The notes: generated by a model from the letters alone, not told the origin. DNA of 38,332 nt from Phycisphaerales bacterium (GCA_013003065.1 JABDLI010000064.1:1-38332); one strand, 5' to 3'; positions 10,185 to 18,193 are shown, numbered from the stretch's first letter. Program-made: numbers and translations.

Positions 10185-10202
10185 GGACACGGACGCGGAC
10201 AC
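10185..10202. repeat. Short GGACRC hexamer array (3 units) of the same family as 7014-7139
   Basis: GGACAC GGACGC GGACAC, followed by degenerate GGGAGC. Confidence 0.7.
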
Positions 10203-10501
10203 GGGAGCGCTCGCTCGCGCTCGCGGTGCGTCAGCGCAAACGCGCCCATCGCGCAATCCCCCGACCCAACCTGCCCGAGGCGGCATGGACGCCGCCGGTC
10301 CCCACGCAGCCTGCACCCGCCGGAGGCGGTGCGAAAAATAGTCCGAACCCACGCTGAAACATCCAGACGCGAGCCCGCAGGATGCGGGCGGTGTATTTGG
10401 GCGTCGGGGCCGGTTTGTGCTTCGCCGCAGGATGCGGCGGATCGTGCGTGGGTCGGTTGAGCGCCGGACGACTCAGCGTACAACGTGCGGTTTCTGAGGC
10501 C

Positions 10502-10570
10502 GAGGGCGGCAGGACGCCGCCCGTGGATGCGCAGGGCGTCCGGAGGTCACCGGCGTGTTTGCGCGGTTGG
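10502..10570. repeat. Direct repeat copy 1 flanking the GGAATK array
   Basis: gagggcggcaggacgccgcccgtggatgcgcagggcgtccggaggtcaccggcgtgtttgcgcggttgg; aligns with 10701-10758 with small gaps. Confidence 0.85.
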
Positions 10571-10579
10571 AGGAGAATT

Positions 10580-10663
10580 GGATTTGGAATGGGAATGGGA
10601 ATGGGAAGGGGAAGTGGAATTGGAATGGGAATTGGAATGGGAAGGCGAAGTGGAATTGGACCC
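10580..10663. repeat. Purine-rich hexamer array (consensus GGAATK, 14 units)
   Basis: GGATTT (GGAATG)3 GGAAGG GGAAGT GGAATT GGAATG GGAATT GGAATG GGAAGG CGAAGT GGAATT GGACCC; the 24-bp block GGAATGGGAAGG[G/C]GAAGTGGAATT recurs at 36 bp spacing. Confidence 0.9.
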
Positions 10664-10700
10664 GGAGAACGGGGACCCGGGGAATCTGAATTGGAATTCG

Positions 10701-10758
10701 GAGGGCGGCAGGACGCCGTGGAAGCACAGGACGTCCGGAGGTCACCGTGCGCGGTTGG
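10701..10758. repeat. Direct repeat copy 2 flanking the GGAATK array
   Basis: gagggcggcaggacgccgtggaagcacaggacgtccggaggtcaccgtgcgcggttgg. Confidence 0.85.
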
Positions 10759-10775
10759 GGCATCCAGCCGGTCCG

Positions 10776-11114
10776 TCATCGACGTGTCCCCGATCCGTGG
10801 ATCACCCGCGGACGCCAACGGAATCGCTTCAGATCGATCCGCCCGTTCGCTTCGAATCGAACGCCTTCCGCGACCAGCCTCTCCTGCTGGCCGTGGTCGT
10901 CGCCGGTCTGCGTCCGCACGCTGACTGCTCCCTGCGCGTTGACGACCCGGTGCCACGGCACCCGATCGTCCTCGAGCGCGCTCAACGCGTACCCGACCTG
11001 GCGGGCGTGCGGGCCAAGGCCCGCGAGCTCGGCGATCTGGCCGTAGGTCGCCACGCGACCACGCGGGATGCGGCGAACGACGGCGTAGACACGAGCGTTG
11101 CGACCTGGCGGCAC
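10776..11114 (-). CDS. Alkyltransferase-like (ATL) protein of the MGMT C-terminal fold, PWHRV in place of PCHRV
   Basis: VYAVVRRIPRGRVATYGQIAELAGLGPHARQVGYALSALEDDRVPWHRVVNAQGAVS; GTG start. Confidence 0.9.
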   Translation of the reverse strand: MPPGRNARVYAVVRRIPRGRVATYGQIAELAGLGPHARQVGYALSALEDDRVPWHRVVNAQGAVSVRTQTGDDHGQQERLVAEGVRFEANGRIDLKRFRWRPRVIHGSGTRR

Positions 11115-11127
11115 GGTGAAGCGTCCT

Positions 11128-11146
11128 GGGTACGCTCAGCGTACCC
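11128..11146. promoter_or_regulatory. Perfect 8-bp inverted repeat GGGTACGC-TCA-GCGTACCC just upstream of the ATL gene
   Basis: Direct reading; lies between the stop of the pseudopilin gene (11168) and the ATL start (11114). Confidence 0.5.
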
Positions 11147-11167
11147 GACGCTCGCCGCGGGCGGGTC

Positions 11168-11647
11168 TCACTGGATCGTCGAACGGCCCGAATACGGATC
11201 GACCACGACGGTCTCCGTGATGCCTCCCGCCCGGATCACGATCGTGCCGGCGCTGTCCGGCACTCCGTAGGCGTCGAAGACGATGTCCGTCGCCGCATCA
11301 CTCGCGTCGATCGGATTGTCACAGACCGCCGAATCCAGTCCGGCGAGATACGGGGCATCGGCGAGCTTCACGGTCACGTTCTGGGCGACGGTGATTCCCT
11401 GCACAGTGTAAGCGTCCTTCGTCAGATCGAACGCGATCTGCTTGGCCACACCGGTCGCCCGCGCTCGTTTGCGGGTGGCCTCCAGATCACCGACAACCCG
11501 CCGAGCCGCGGACTCCGCGCGAAACCGCTCGAGGGATACCACGTACCGTGGCGCCGCAATCGCGAAGAGCGTCGATGCGATGAGAAGCGTGATGACGATC
11601 TCGAGCATCGAGAACGCGCGCCGGCCCGGCCGGACGGGGGTAGCCAT
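11168..11647 (-). CDS. Prepilin-type N-terminal methylation protein, GspH-like minor pseudopilin
   Basis: MATPVRPGRRAFSMLEIVITLLIASTLFAIAAPRYVVSLERFRAESAARRVVGDLEATRKRARATG; start at 11647 rather than 11761. Confidence 0.85.
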   Translation of the reverse strand: MATPVRPGRRAFSMLEIVITLLIASTLFAIAAPRYVVSLERFRAESAARRVVGDLEATRKRARATGVAKQIAFDLTKDAYTVQGITVAQNVTVKLADAPYLAGLDSAVCDNPIDASDAATDIVFDAYGVPDSAGTIVIRAGGITETVVVDPYSGRSTIQ

Positions 11648-11919
11648 GCGTCGGAGGGTTGCGCGCGCAAAGAGTCTCACGCGAAGGGAATCGGCTCGGC
11701 GGTTCCCCCGGCCCCGGTCGCGCTGATCCACGCGGACGGCAACGGGAACGGTGGTCCGCACAAGCGGCGCAGATGCATCGAACCAAGCCCGTTATCGGGC
11801 CGCGACCGGAGATCCCTTTCAATGGGGACGCCCCCATCGTCGATGAAGGCCCAGGACACCGCAGCAACGGTTCACAATTGTCACTTCAACTTCCATCGAT
11901 GGGTCGCTATCGCTGCGTC

Positions 11920-13473
11920 ATGAGAAACCGCACGCGTCATCGCGCATCGCGCGCTCGTCACGGGTTCACGCTCATCGAGCTGATCCTCGCGACCGGGATC
12001 ACGACGCTGCTCGTCGGTGGTCTGGCCTCAGCCATCCTGCTCGCGACCCGATCGATCGACACGGGCGTGTCACCGGTTGCCGACACCCGCTCGGCCAACG
12101 ACACGCTGGACTGGATCGAGACGGACCTCGCGTTCGCCACGACGGCCGAGACATCGCCGCACGAACTGGCGCTCACCGTCCCCGACCGCAATGACGCGGA
12201 CCTCCTTCCCGAGACGATCGTCTACCGGTGGTCGGGGATCCCGGGCGATCCCCTCCTCCGCCGGTACAACGCCGACCCGGAGGTCACGATCGCGTCGGCG
12301 GTGACCGACCTGGAGTTCTTCCCGCCCACCAGGACCACCGAGCCGTCGCAGGTACCGCCGGCGCTCGATCCCAGCTCCTGGGGATACTTCGGCGGCGACG
12401 ACGGCATTCTGAACGCCGCCGTGCTCATGGTGATCACCGACGCCGCCTCGCCCTCGCTGCAGTCGGTGCAGCGGCAATCGATGCTCGAGTCGTGGTCGGC
12501 GGTGGTCACGCTGATCTCCGCGAACGCCACCAAGGCGAGTTTCGATGCGGCGATCGCGGCGGCCGACGTCGTCTACATCACGCAGGAGTGCGACGAGCTG
12601 GAGATCGGCAACAAGCTCAGGGACGCACCGATCGGGGTCGTCAGCGAGCCGACGCGTTTGCACGACGAACAGGGCTTCGCCACGACGGCCGACACGCGAT
12701 CCCAGGCCGCCGTCTCGATCATCGACACGACGCACGATATCACCGCCGGGATGGCGACGGGCAACATGACGGTCCAGGACGCCGCCCGCAAGCTCACGCG
12801 GTTGCAGGACGATCTCGCCGTGTCGTTGGTGACCCTCGGCGAGGTCTCGGGCGACCCCGCGCTCGCGCTCCTCGAGAGCGGCGGAATTCGGGAGGATTCG
12901 ACGACAAGCCCGAGCCGGCGTGTGAACCTGCCGTTCGGCGGCAGCGACTTCGATTTCGATCTGCTGAACGCGAACGGGCTCGCGCTCGTGCGGCGGTCCC
13001 TGGAGTGGGCGTCGGAACGTGTCATCTCGAAGCAATTCGGCCACACCGACATCTACACGACCGCCGCGACCAACGTGGAGAAGACGCAAGTCGGAACGCT
13101 CGCCAATCTGCCCGAGGATGGGATCGTCTCGAGCATCAGCGCATACGTCGATCCCGCCGGCAAGAAGATGCGGCTCGCCGTCTACGACGACACCGGTGGC
13201 GAGCCGGGGACGCTGCTCGTCGAGAGCGAGGTCGTTCAGCTCAGCGGGCTCGGATGGAAGACGCTGCCGATCAAACCGACCCTTCTCCCCGCGGGCGACT
13301 ACTGGCTCGCTCTCGTCTTCGAGCGGAACAACCAGTTCTATTACCACGGTGCTCCCGGCGAGCTTCGCTACGCCGATCACAATGCTCTGGATGGATTCCG
13401 CGAGACCTGGGGCATGCCCAGCGACTCGTTCAACGTGAGCGCTTCGATCCATGCAACGTACACGCCCAACTGA
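11920..13473 (+). CDS. Prepilin-type N-terminal (GspJ-like) protein with large extra C-terminal domains
   Basis: ASRARHGFTLIELILATGITTLLVGGLASAILLA; followed by a Rossmann-like segment (AAVLMVITD...DVVYITQECDELEIGNKLRDAPIGVVSEPTRLHDEQGF) and a beta-rich C-terminal module (ISAYVDPAGKKMRLAVYDDTGGEPGTLLVESE...GDYWLALVF). Confidence 0.85.
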   Translation: MRNRTRHRASRARHGFTLIELILATGITTLLVGGLASAILLATRSIDTGVSPVADTRSANDTLDWIETDLAFATTAETSPHELALTVPDRNDADLLPETIVYRWSGIPGDPLLRRYNADPEVTIASAVTDLEFFPPTRTTEPSQVPPALDPSSWGYFGGDDGILNAAVLMVITDAASPSLQSVQRQSMLESWSAVVTLISANATKASFDAAIAAADVVYITQECDELEIGNKLRDAPIGVVSEPTRLHDEQGFATTADTRSQAAVSIIDTTHDITAGMATGNMTVQDAARKLTRLQDDLAVSLVTLGEVSGDPALALLESGGIREDSTTSPSRRVNLPFGGSDFDFDLLNANGLALVRRSLEWASERVISKQFGHTDIYTTAATNVEKTQVGTLANLPEDGIVSSISAYVDPAGKKMRLAVYDDTGGEPGTLLVESEVVQLSGLGWKTLPIKPTLLPAGDYWLALVFERNNQFYYHGAPGELRYADHNALDGFRETWGMPSDSFNVSASIHATYTPN

Positions 13474-14542
13474 TCGCCAACCCGCCACCGATCGCCGGGG
13501 CTTTACGCTGATCGAAGCGACGATCTCCATTGCGCTGGTCGGCCTGGTCATGGTCGGGGCGATGGAGCTGGCCGGCGCGAGCGTTCGGGTCCGGCACATC
13601 GGGAAGGAACGCCCCCGCGGGATCCACCTGGCCCGCGACCTGATGGAGGAGATCATCCAGACCGCCTACGCGGATCCGGACGCCCCCCCGAACTTCGGCC
13701 GCGAGGGAGAGCCCCCCGGCGATCGCTCGAAGTGGAACGACGTCGACGACTACGCCGGCGTGACGGACTCCCCGCCGACCGATCTCGCGGGCGACCCGAT
13801 CGACGGCTATGCGGGGTGGAGCCGGAGCGTGGTCGTCAATTGGGTCGCCACCGACAAGACGCACGAGACCCGCGGTACCGAGACGGGGCTGAAGAAGATC
13901 ACGGTGACCGCGACCGACCCGGCCGGGCATACCGTGTCGATCAGCACGCTGCGGGCCGAGCGTGGTGTCCTCGACACGCAACTCCCGTACGGACGCACGT
14001 TCGCCGGGCGGCTGGAGACGTCGATCCAGATCGGGGACACATCGACGCGGATGCGCTCCGCCACGACCCTGCTCAACCGTCCCGACGGTGAACACAATCT
14101 GCTCGTCAACTCGGGTTTCGAGTCGGGAACGGCCTCGTGGTTTCCCACCTCGTGTGTCCTGTCCGAAAGCGGTTCCGCCCACGGAGGACTCGCCAGCGGT
14201 CGCCTTCAGAGCCGGATGACGAGCGCCTCCGACGTCGGTCAGTCGATCCTCGGCAAGATCGAGCGGAACCAGACATACCGGGTGTCGGGCTGGGCGAAGA
14301 CGACGAGCGGCTCCGAAGGCGTCACCATCGCGATGCACGTGGACGCAACGGGAGACGCTTCCTCGAACGTCTTCGTCACTGATGCAACCACGATCGGCTC
14401 GAGCTGGACCTTCGTCTCGGGGACCTTGACGCCAAGCTGGAGCGGCACCATCACCGGCGCGTCGTTGCGGATCTCGACGTGGCCGGGCGGCGGCACGAAG
14501 GACCTCTTCCTCGACGACCTCCATTTGAGCGAGGAGCCGTGA
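13451..14542 (+). CDS. Prepilin-type N-terminal (GspI-like) protein fused to a CBM4/9-like carbohydrate-binding domain
   Basis: TDRRGFTLIEATISIALVGLVMVGAMELAGASV; C-terminus NLLVNSGFESGTASWFPTSCVLSESGSAHGGLASGRLQ...TYRVSGWAKT...LFLDDLHLSEEP. Overlaps the upstream gene by 23 bp. Confidence 0.83.
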   Translation: MQRTRPTDRQPATDRRGFTLIEATISIALVGLVMVGAMELAGASVRVRHIGKERPRGIHLARDLMEEIIQTAYADPDAPPNFGREGEPPGDRSKWNDVDDYAGVTDSPPTDLAGDPIDGYAGWSRSVVVNWVATDKTHETRGTETGLKKITVTATDPAGHTVSISTLRAERGVLDTQLPYGRTFAGRLETSIQIGDTSTRMRSATTLLNRPDGEHNLLVNSGFESGTASWFPTSCVLSESGSAHGGLASGRLQSRMTSASDVGQSILGKIERNQTYRVSGWAKTTSGSEGVTIAMHVDATGDASSNVFVTDATTIGSSWTFVSGTLTPSWSGTITGASLRISTWPGGGTKDLFLDDLHLSEEP

Positions 14543-15861
14543 TGACGAGACGACCTCCCCGCCATCGCGTGGGATCGACCTACGTCCTCGTGCTGCTCGT
14601 CTCGGCAATGGTGGTGACGATCGGCCTGTCGTCGATGACCGTCGCGCGTCTCGGGCACGAGGAAACGGTGGGCATGGGGGACGTCATCGCCGCCCATTCG
14701 GTCGCCATCGCCGGCATCGAGCATGCGCACCACGAGATCATGCTGGCGATCGACTCCGTGAGCAGTTCGCCAACAGACTGGCGAACCGTCGTCACCGACC
14801 TCCCGCACGGCCCCTTCACGGTCGGAGGCGGATCGTTCACGTGGGTCATCTCCGATCCCACCGACGACGACCTGACCGACGACACGCGTGACCCGGTCGC
14901 CGTCACCGTCACCGCCCAGTCGGGCACGTCGACGGAGATCGTTCGGTTCACGCTCGCGCCGGGTCCGGGCGCGGCCGGCCTCAGCTGCCTCCAATCGGCG
15001 TTGCACGCCGGCGGCCAGGTCAACTTCGACGGAGCGTTCCTCTCCAGCGACGGGGTCCTCAGCACCAACGCCGACTTCGTCGCCAACGCCGACATCTACG
15101 CGAGCGTGGAGGCGTCGGGGACGGTGACCGGATCGACCTATCACCAGCCGACCCTCGCCGGCGCCGCGTCTCGGGACCTGCCCGGAACCTCGGCGCTGGA
15201 GTACTACCTCGCGCACGGCACCTATCTGCCGATGTCGGCGATGGAGCACGTCGGCTCGACCGACCAGCACTCGGATCTTCAGGACCTCGTCCTCACCCCC
15301 ACCCTCAACCCCTTCGGCCCCCCGAATCCGGAGGGCATCTACATCGTCGACTGCGAAGGTCGCCACCTCAAGATCAAGAACAGCCGCATCATCGGGACGA
15401 TCATCGTTATCAACGCCGATCCCGCGAAGCCGACCAAGATCGAGAAGTCGCTGACCTGGCAGCCGGCATTCCCGAACTACCCGGCATTGCTGGTCGAAGG
15501 CGACCTGATCTTCAAGCTCGAAGACCCCCCGCTGAACGAGGCCGCCCGCTTCACCAACTTCAACCCTGTCGGTGCGCCGTTTCAGGGATTCACCAACGCG
15601 ACGCAGACCGACGACTTTCCCAACGTCATCAAGGGGCTCTTCTACGCGACCGGTCACGTGCAGTTTCAGGAAGACAATACCAACGGCGAGCAGTACATCG
15701 AGGGCGTCATCGTTGCCGGCGGCAACGTCACGTGCACCGACAACCCCGAAGCCCACATCCGCTACGAAGACACCTGGGCCCTCGACCCGCCCCCGGGTTT
15801 CGCCGAGCCGACCGGCCCCCACGCGCTGGTGCCGGGATCGTTCGTACGCATCGTGAACTGA
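14542..15861 (+). CDS. PilX/GspK-like pilus-assembly protein, no canonical GFTLIE
   Basis: HRVGSTYVLVLLVSAMVVTIGLSSMTVARLGHEETVGMGDVIAAHSVAIAGIEHAHHEI; TGATG overlap with the upstream gene. Confidence 0.7.
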   Translation: MTRRPPRHRVGSTYVLVLLVSAMVVTIGLSSMTVARLGHEETVGMGDVIAAHSVAIAGIEHAHHEIMLAIDSVSSSPTDWRTVVTDLPHGPFTVGGGSFTWVISDPTDDDLTDDTRDPVAVTVTAQSGTSTEIVRFTLAPGPGAAGLSCLQSALHAGGQVNFDGAFLSSDGVLSTNADFVANADIYASVEASGTVTGSTYHQPTLAGAASRDLPGTSALEYYLAHGTYLPMSAMEHVGSTDQHSDLQDLVLTPTLNPFGPPNPEGIYIVDCEGRHLKIKNSRIIGTIIVINADPAKPTKIEKSLTWQPAFPNYPALLVEGDLIFKLEDPPLNEAARFTNFNPVGAPFQGFTNATQTDDFPNVIKGLFYATGHVQFQEDNTNGEQYIEGVIVAGGNVTCTDNPEAHIRYEDTWALDPPPGFAEPTGPHALVPGSFVRIVN

Positions 15862-15868
15862 CGGAGCC

Positions 15869-16312
15869 TCACCGGGGAGACGCCGGCTCGTCCGGCATCC
15901 ACGTCTCGTGGACCGAGACCCATTCGATCACCTCGTTCGCCGCTCGCAACACGGCCGTGCTCCGGCGGCCCCTCGGACGATCGCCCTCGGATTGCCATTC
16001 CTCGTACCGCACGATCGCGAGCGGGGACGAAGCGGCAATCGCCTCGACGCGATCGACCCAAATCTTCATGGTGGGGCACGACCCGTGCATCGAACGCAAA
16101 CGCGTGAGGAGCGGCTCACGCTCGAGAATCGCGCCGGATGGCGTCACCATCGAGAAGCCCGACGCCAGCGCCCCCTCGATGCGGGCAAACCCGGCGTCAT
16201 CGGCTCGCTCCCGACCCGCGAACCACCGCTCGAACGCGTCGTGCAGTTCGACCACTTCCGTCTGCCAACGGCTCACATCGCTCCCCTCGACGAGGAGACG
16301 GTGTCTGGACAA
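15869..16312 (-). CDS. NTF2-like / DUF4440-type small protein
   Basis: VVELHDAFERWFAGRERADDAGFARIEGALASGFSMVTPSGAILEREPLLTRLRSMHG...VRYEEWQSEGDRPRGRRSTAVLRA...VSVHETWMP. Confidence 0.7.
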   Translation of the reverse strand: MSRHRLLVEGSDVSRWQTEVVELHDAFERWFAGRERADDAGFARIEGALASGFSMVTPSGAILEREPLLTRLRSMHGSCPTMKIWVDRVEAIAASSPLAIVRYEEWQSEGDRPRGRRSTAVLRAANEVIEWVSVHETWMPDEPASPR

Positions 16313-16378
16313 CTTGACAGAGAGCGGCGGAGGGCGTCTGGCCCGGTACGCTCATCTCCACCCCGACGGGAGACACGC

Positions 16379-16618
16379 ATGGTCCGGGCCTCCGCCGACA
16401 CCACCAACTCTTCGACTCGAGCCGGCTCGGCCGACCCGGCCACCGTCATCGTCGATGTCGTGGCCGACCCGTCGATTCCCCGCCGGCTCGCTGCGCACGA
16501 CCGAATGCTCCGGCTCATCCGGGCGATCGAGGACGAACTGTCGGACCCGTCGATCGACGACGAACAGCGTCTGCAGAACATCGGTGAGCGGGTGGCGAGC
16601 TTCACGGACGATCTCTGA
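16379..16618 (+). CDS. Hypothetical 79-aa protein
   Basis: MVRASADTTNSSTRAGSADPATVIVDVVADPSIPRRLAAHDRMLRLIRAIEDELSDPSIDDEQRLQNIGERVASFTDDL; sits in a gap between genes. Confidence 0.5.
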   Translation: MVRASADTTNSSTRAGSADPATVIVDVVADPSIPRRLAAHDRMLRLIRAIEDELSDPSIDDEQRLQNIGERVASFTDDL

Positions 16619-16772
16619 GCCGGGTCGCGCATCGGCCTCATCCTACTGCGCCACGTCCGGAACCATCCGCGGTTATCGGCTCGCGCCGCAGGACCGGCGT
16701 GACCCGAGCGCGGAACCCGCGCGGAACGGGTCTCCCGCTGGCCCCGCGTCCGGCTCGGGGCACGGTGGAGGC

Positions 16773-17108
16773 ATGATCAGCCCCTCCACCCGCCAGCGTC
16801 CGACGGACGATCCCCGCCGCACCGCCAACCGCGTCACGCCGGCCTCGCTGCGTTGCAACCTCGGATCGGTCCGCGACGTTTCACCGTGCGGTCTTCGCAT
16901 CACCGGCCGCAAAGTCGGGCGATCACGCGTCGACCTGCAGCTCTACGCGCTCGACAAGTCGGTGAACGTCCGTGGTCGCGTCGTCTGGTCGCGTTTCGTC
17001 GGCAACTTCGAGACCGAGACCGGCATCGCCTTCACGGAAGTCACGCGTCAGCAGGCAAAGGAGCTGACCCGGATCGCGTCGTCGGGCGGAGGACGCTGCT
17101 TCCTCTGA
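16773..17108 (+). CDS. PilZ-domain-like protein
   Basis: MISPSTRQRPTDDPRRTANRVTPASLRCNLGSVRDVSPCGLRITGRKV...VNVRGRVVWSRFVGNFETETGIAFTEVTRQQAKEL; SD-like GGTGGAG before ATG. Confidence 0.75.
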   Translation: MISPSTRQRPTDDPRRTANRVTPASLRCNLGSVRDVSPCGLRITGRKVGRSRVDLQLYALDKSVNVRGRVVWSRFVGNFETETGIAFTEVTRQQAKELTRIASSGGGRCFL

Positions 17109-17116
17109 GGTCGTGT

Positions 17117-18157
17117 TCATTCGTCGCTGGCCACGGCCGCGACGAGCGCCAGATCGCCCATCCGCACCGAGGACGTGTCGAATTTCTTTGCCGCGCTCGT
17201 CATGCGTGTGAGCGCCGCCGCGAGCGTCATCGGGGGCGTCGTGTCACCCTTCTTCGCCCGGTGGAACCGGACCGGGTTGAGTCGGGCCACGACGTACGAT
17301 CGCAAGTACGGCGACTTGAAGCCACGCTCACGCAGCTCCTCGATGATCTCCTTGACCATCGCGTCGATGTCCTCGAGCCGGGCGGCGTAGCCCTCCCGCT
17401 GGCGGAGGCTCGCCGGCAGCGTCTTGTCGGTGAAGCGGTCCAGCTTCTTCAGGAGCGGCCGGTACGCGCTGCCGGCGAAACGCCCGTTCTCCGCGTAGAC
17501 GATGCCGAGGGTGAGCAGCTCGGGCGCGTCGAACTCCGCCGCGTACGTCGACTCGCGGGTCCGGGGTCGCTGCTTGGCGAGCGCGCGGGCCATCCGGATG
17601 ACCTCCAGGCTCTGATCCTTGAGGTTGTGCGCCTTCTCCGTGTTGAGCGCGAGGATGCGGTAGGCGAGATCCTCATCGGGTGACACCAGGGCGGTGATCT
17701 GGCGGAGCCCGAGCACCTTCGCGGCGGCGAGGCGATGACGCCCGTTCGGCGTCCACAGCCGGCCGTCGGATCCGCGCACGACGATGAGCGGGTCGAGAAA
17801 CGAACCACTCTCCTCGATCTTCTGCGCCAGTCGCTTGGTGTGGGTCGGGGACAGATCGCGTTGGAACGGGGTGGGCGTCACCGACGCGAGCGGCAACGAC
17901 GCGAGCAGGATCGGACGACCCGACAGCGGCTCGCGGTAGGCTCCGATCGGCGCGCCGCCGGCCGACTCGACCTCACGCACGAGCGGCGCCACTTCCCGCG
18001 CCGTCAGGTCCAGACCGATCTCGCCGGCTTGCAGCCCCTGCTTTTCCTTTCGTGGCGTGAGACGCTTCCGCGAGTTGACCTTGCGGCTCTTCTTTTGGGT
18101 GGTCTTCTTGCGCGTGGTCTTCTTCTTGGTCGTCTTCTTCTTGGTCTTCGTCGGCAT
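17117..18157 (-). CDS. ParB/Srx-fold protein with Lys/Thr-rich N-terminal tail
   Basis: MPTKTKKKTTKKKTTRKKTTQKKSRK...; ASVTPTPFQRDLSPTHTKRLAQKIEESGSFLDPLIVVRGSDGRLWTPNGRHRLAAAKVLGLRQITALV. Confidence 0.85.
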   Translation of the reverse strand: MPTKTKKKTTKKKTTRKKTTQKKSRKVNSRKRLTPRKEKQGLQAGEIGLDLTAREVAPLVREVESAGGAPIGAYREPLSGRPILLASLPLASVTPTPFQRDLSPTHTKRLAQKIEESGSFLDPLIVVRGSDGRLWTPNGRHRLAAAKVLGLRQITALVSPDEDLAYRILALNTEKAHNLKDQSLEVIRMARALAKQRPRTRESTYAAEFDAPELLTLGIVYAENGRFAGSAYRPLLKKLDRFTDKTLPASLRQREGYAARLEDIDAMVKEIIEELRERGFKSPYLRSYVVARLNPVRFHRAKKGDTTPPMTLAAALTRMTSAAKKFDTSSVRMGDLALVAAVASDE

Positions 18158-18193
18158 CGCCGGATTGTACCGCCGTCAGCCGATTCCCTTTCG

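Larger units (their letters stand above)
10279..10719 (+). other. Cluster of GC-rich hairpins with GGA in the loop (possible structured RNA or REP-like repeats)
   Basis: GGCGGC-ATGGAC-GCCGCC (10279-10296); GCACCCGCC-GGA-GGCGGTGC with one bulged C (10313-10332); GCCCGC-AGGAT-GCGGGC (10373-10389); CGCCGC-AGGAT-GCGGCG (10423-10439); GGGCGGC-AGGAC-GCCGCCC (10504-10522); GCGGC-AGGAC-GCCGT (10705-10719). Confidence 0.55.

Noticed and set aside
10502-10758. Insertion sequence with target-site duplication
   Set aside because: The flanking repeats are direct, imperfect and ~60 bp, and the interior is a simple hexamer array without a transposase ORF.
10382-11270. Several overlapping ORFs (10382-10924, 10485-11270, 10231-10956) in the intergenic region
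   Set aside because: They translate the hexamer array and hairpins into low-complexity G/M/E or P/F/Q runs and overlap the ATL gene; no support for coding.
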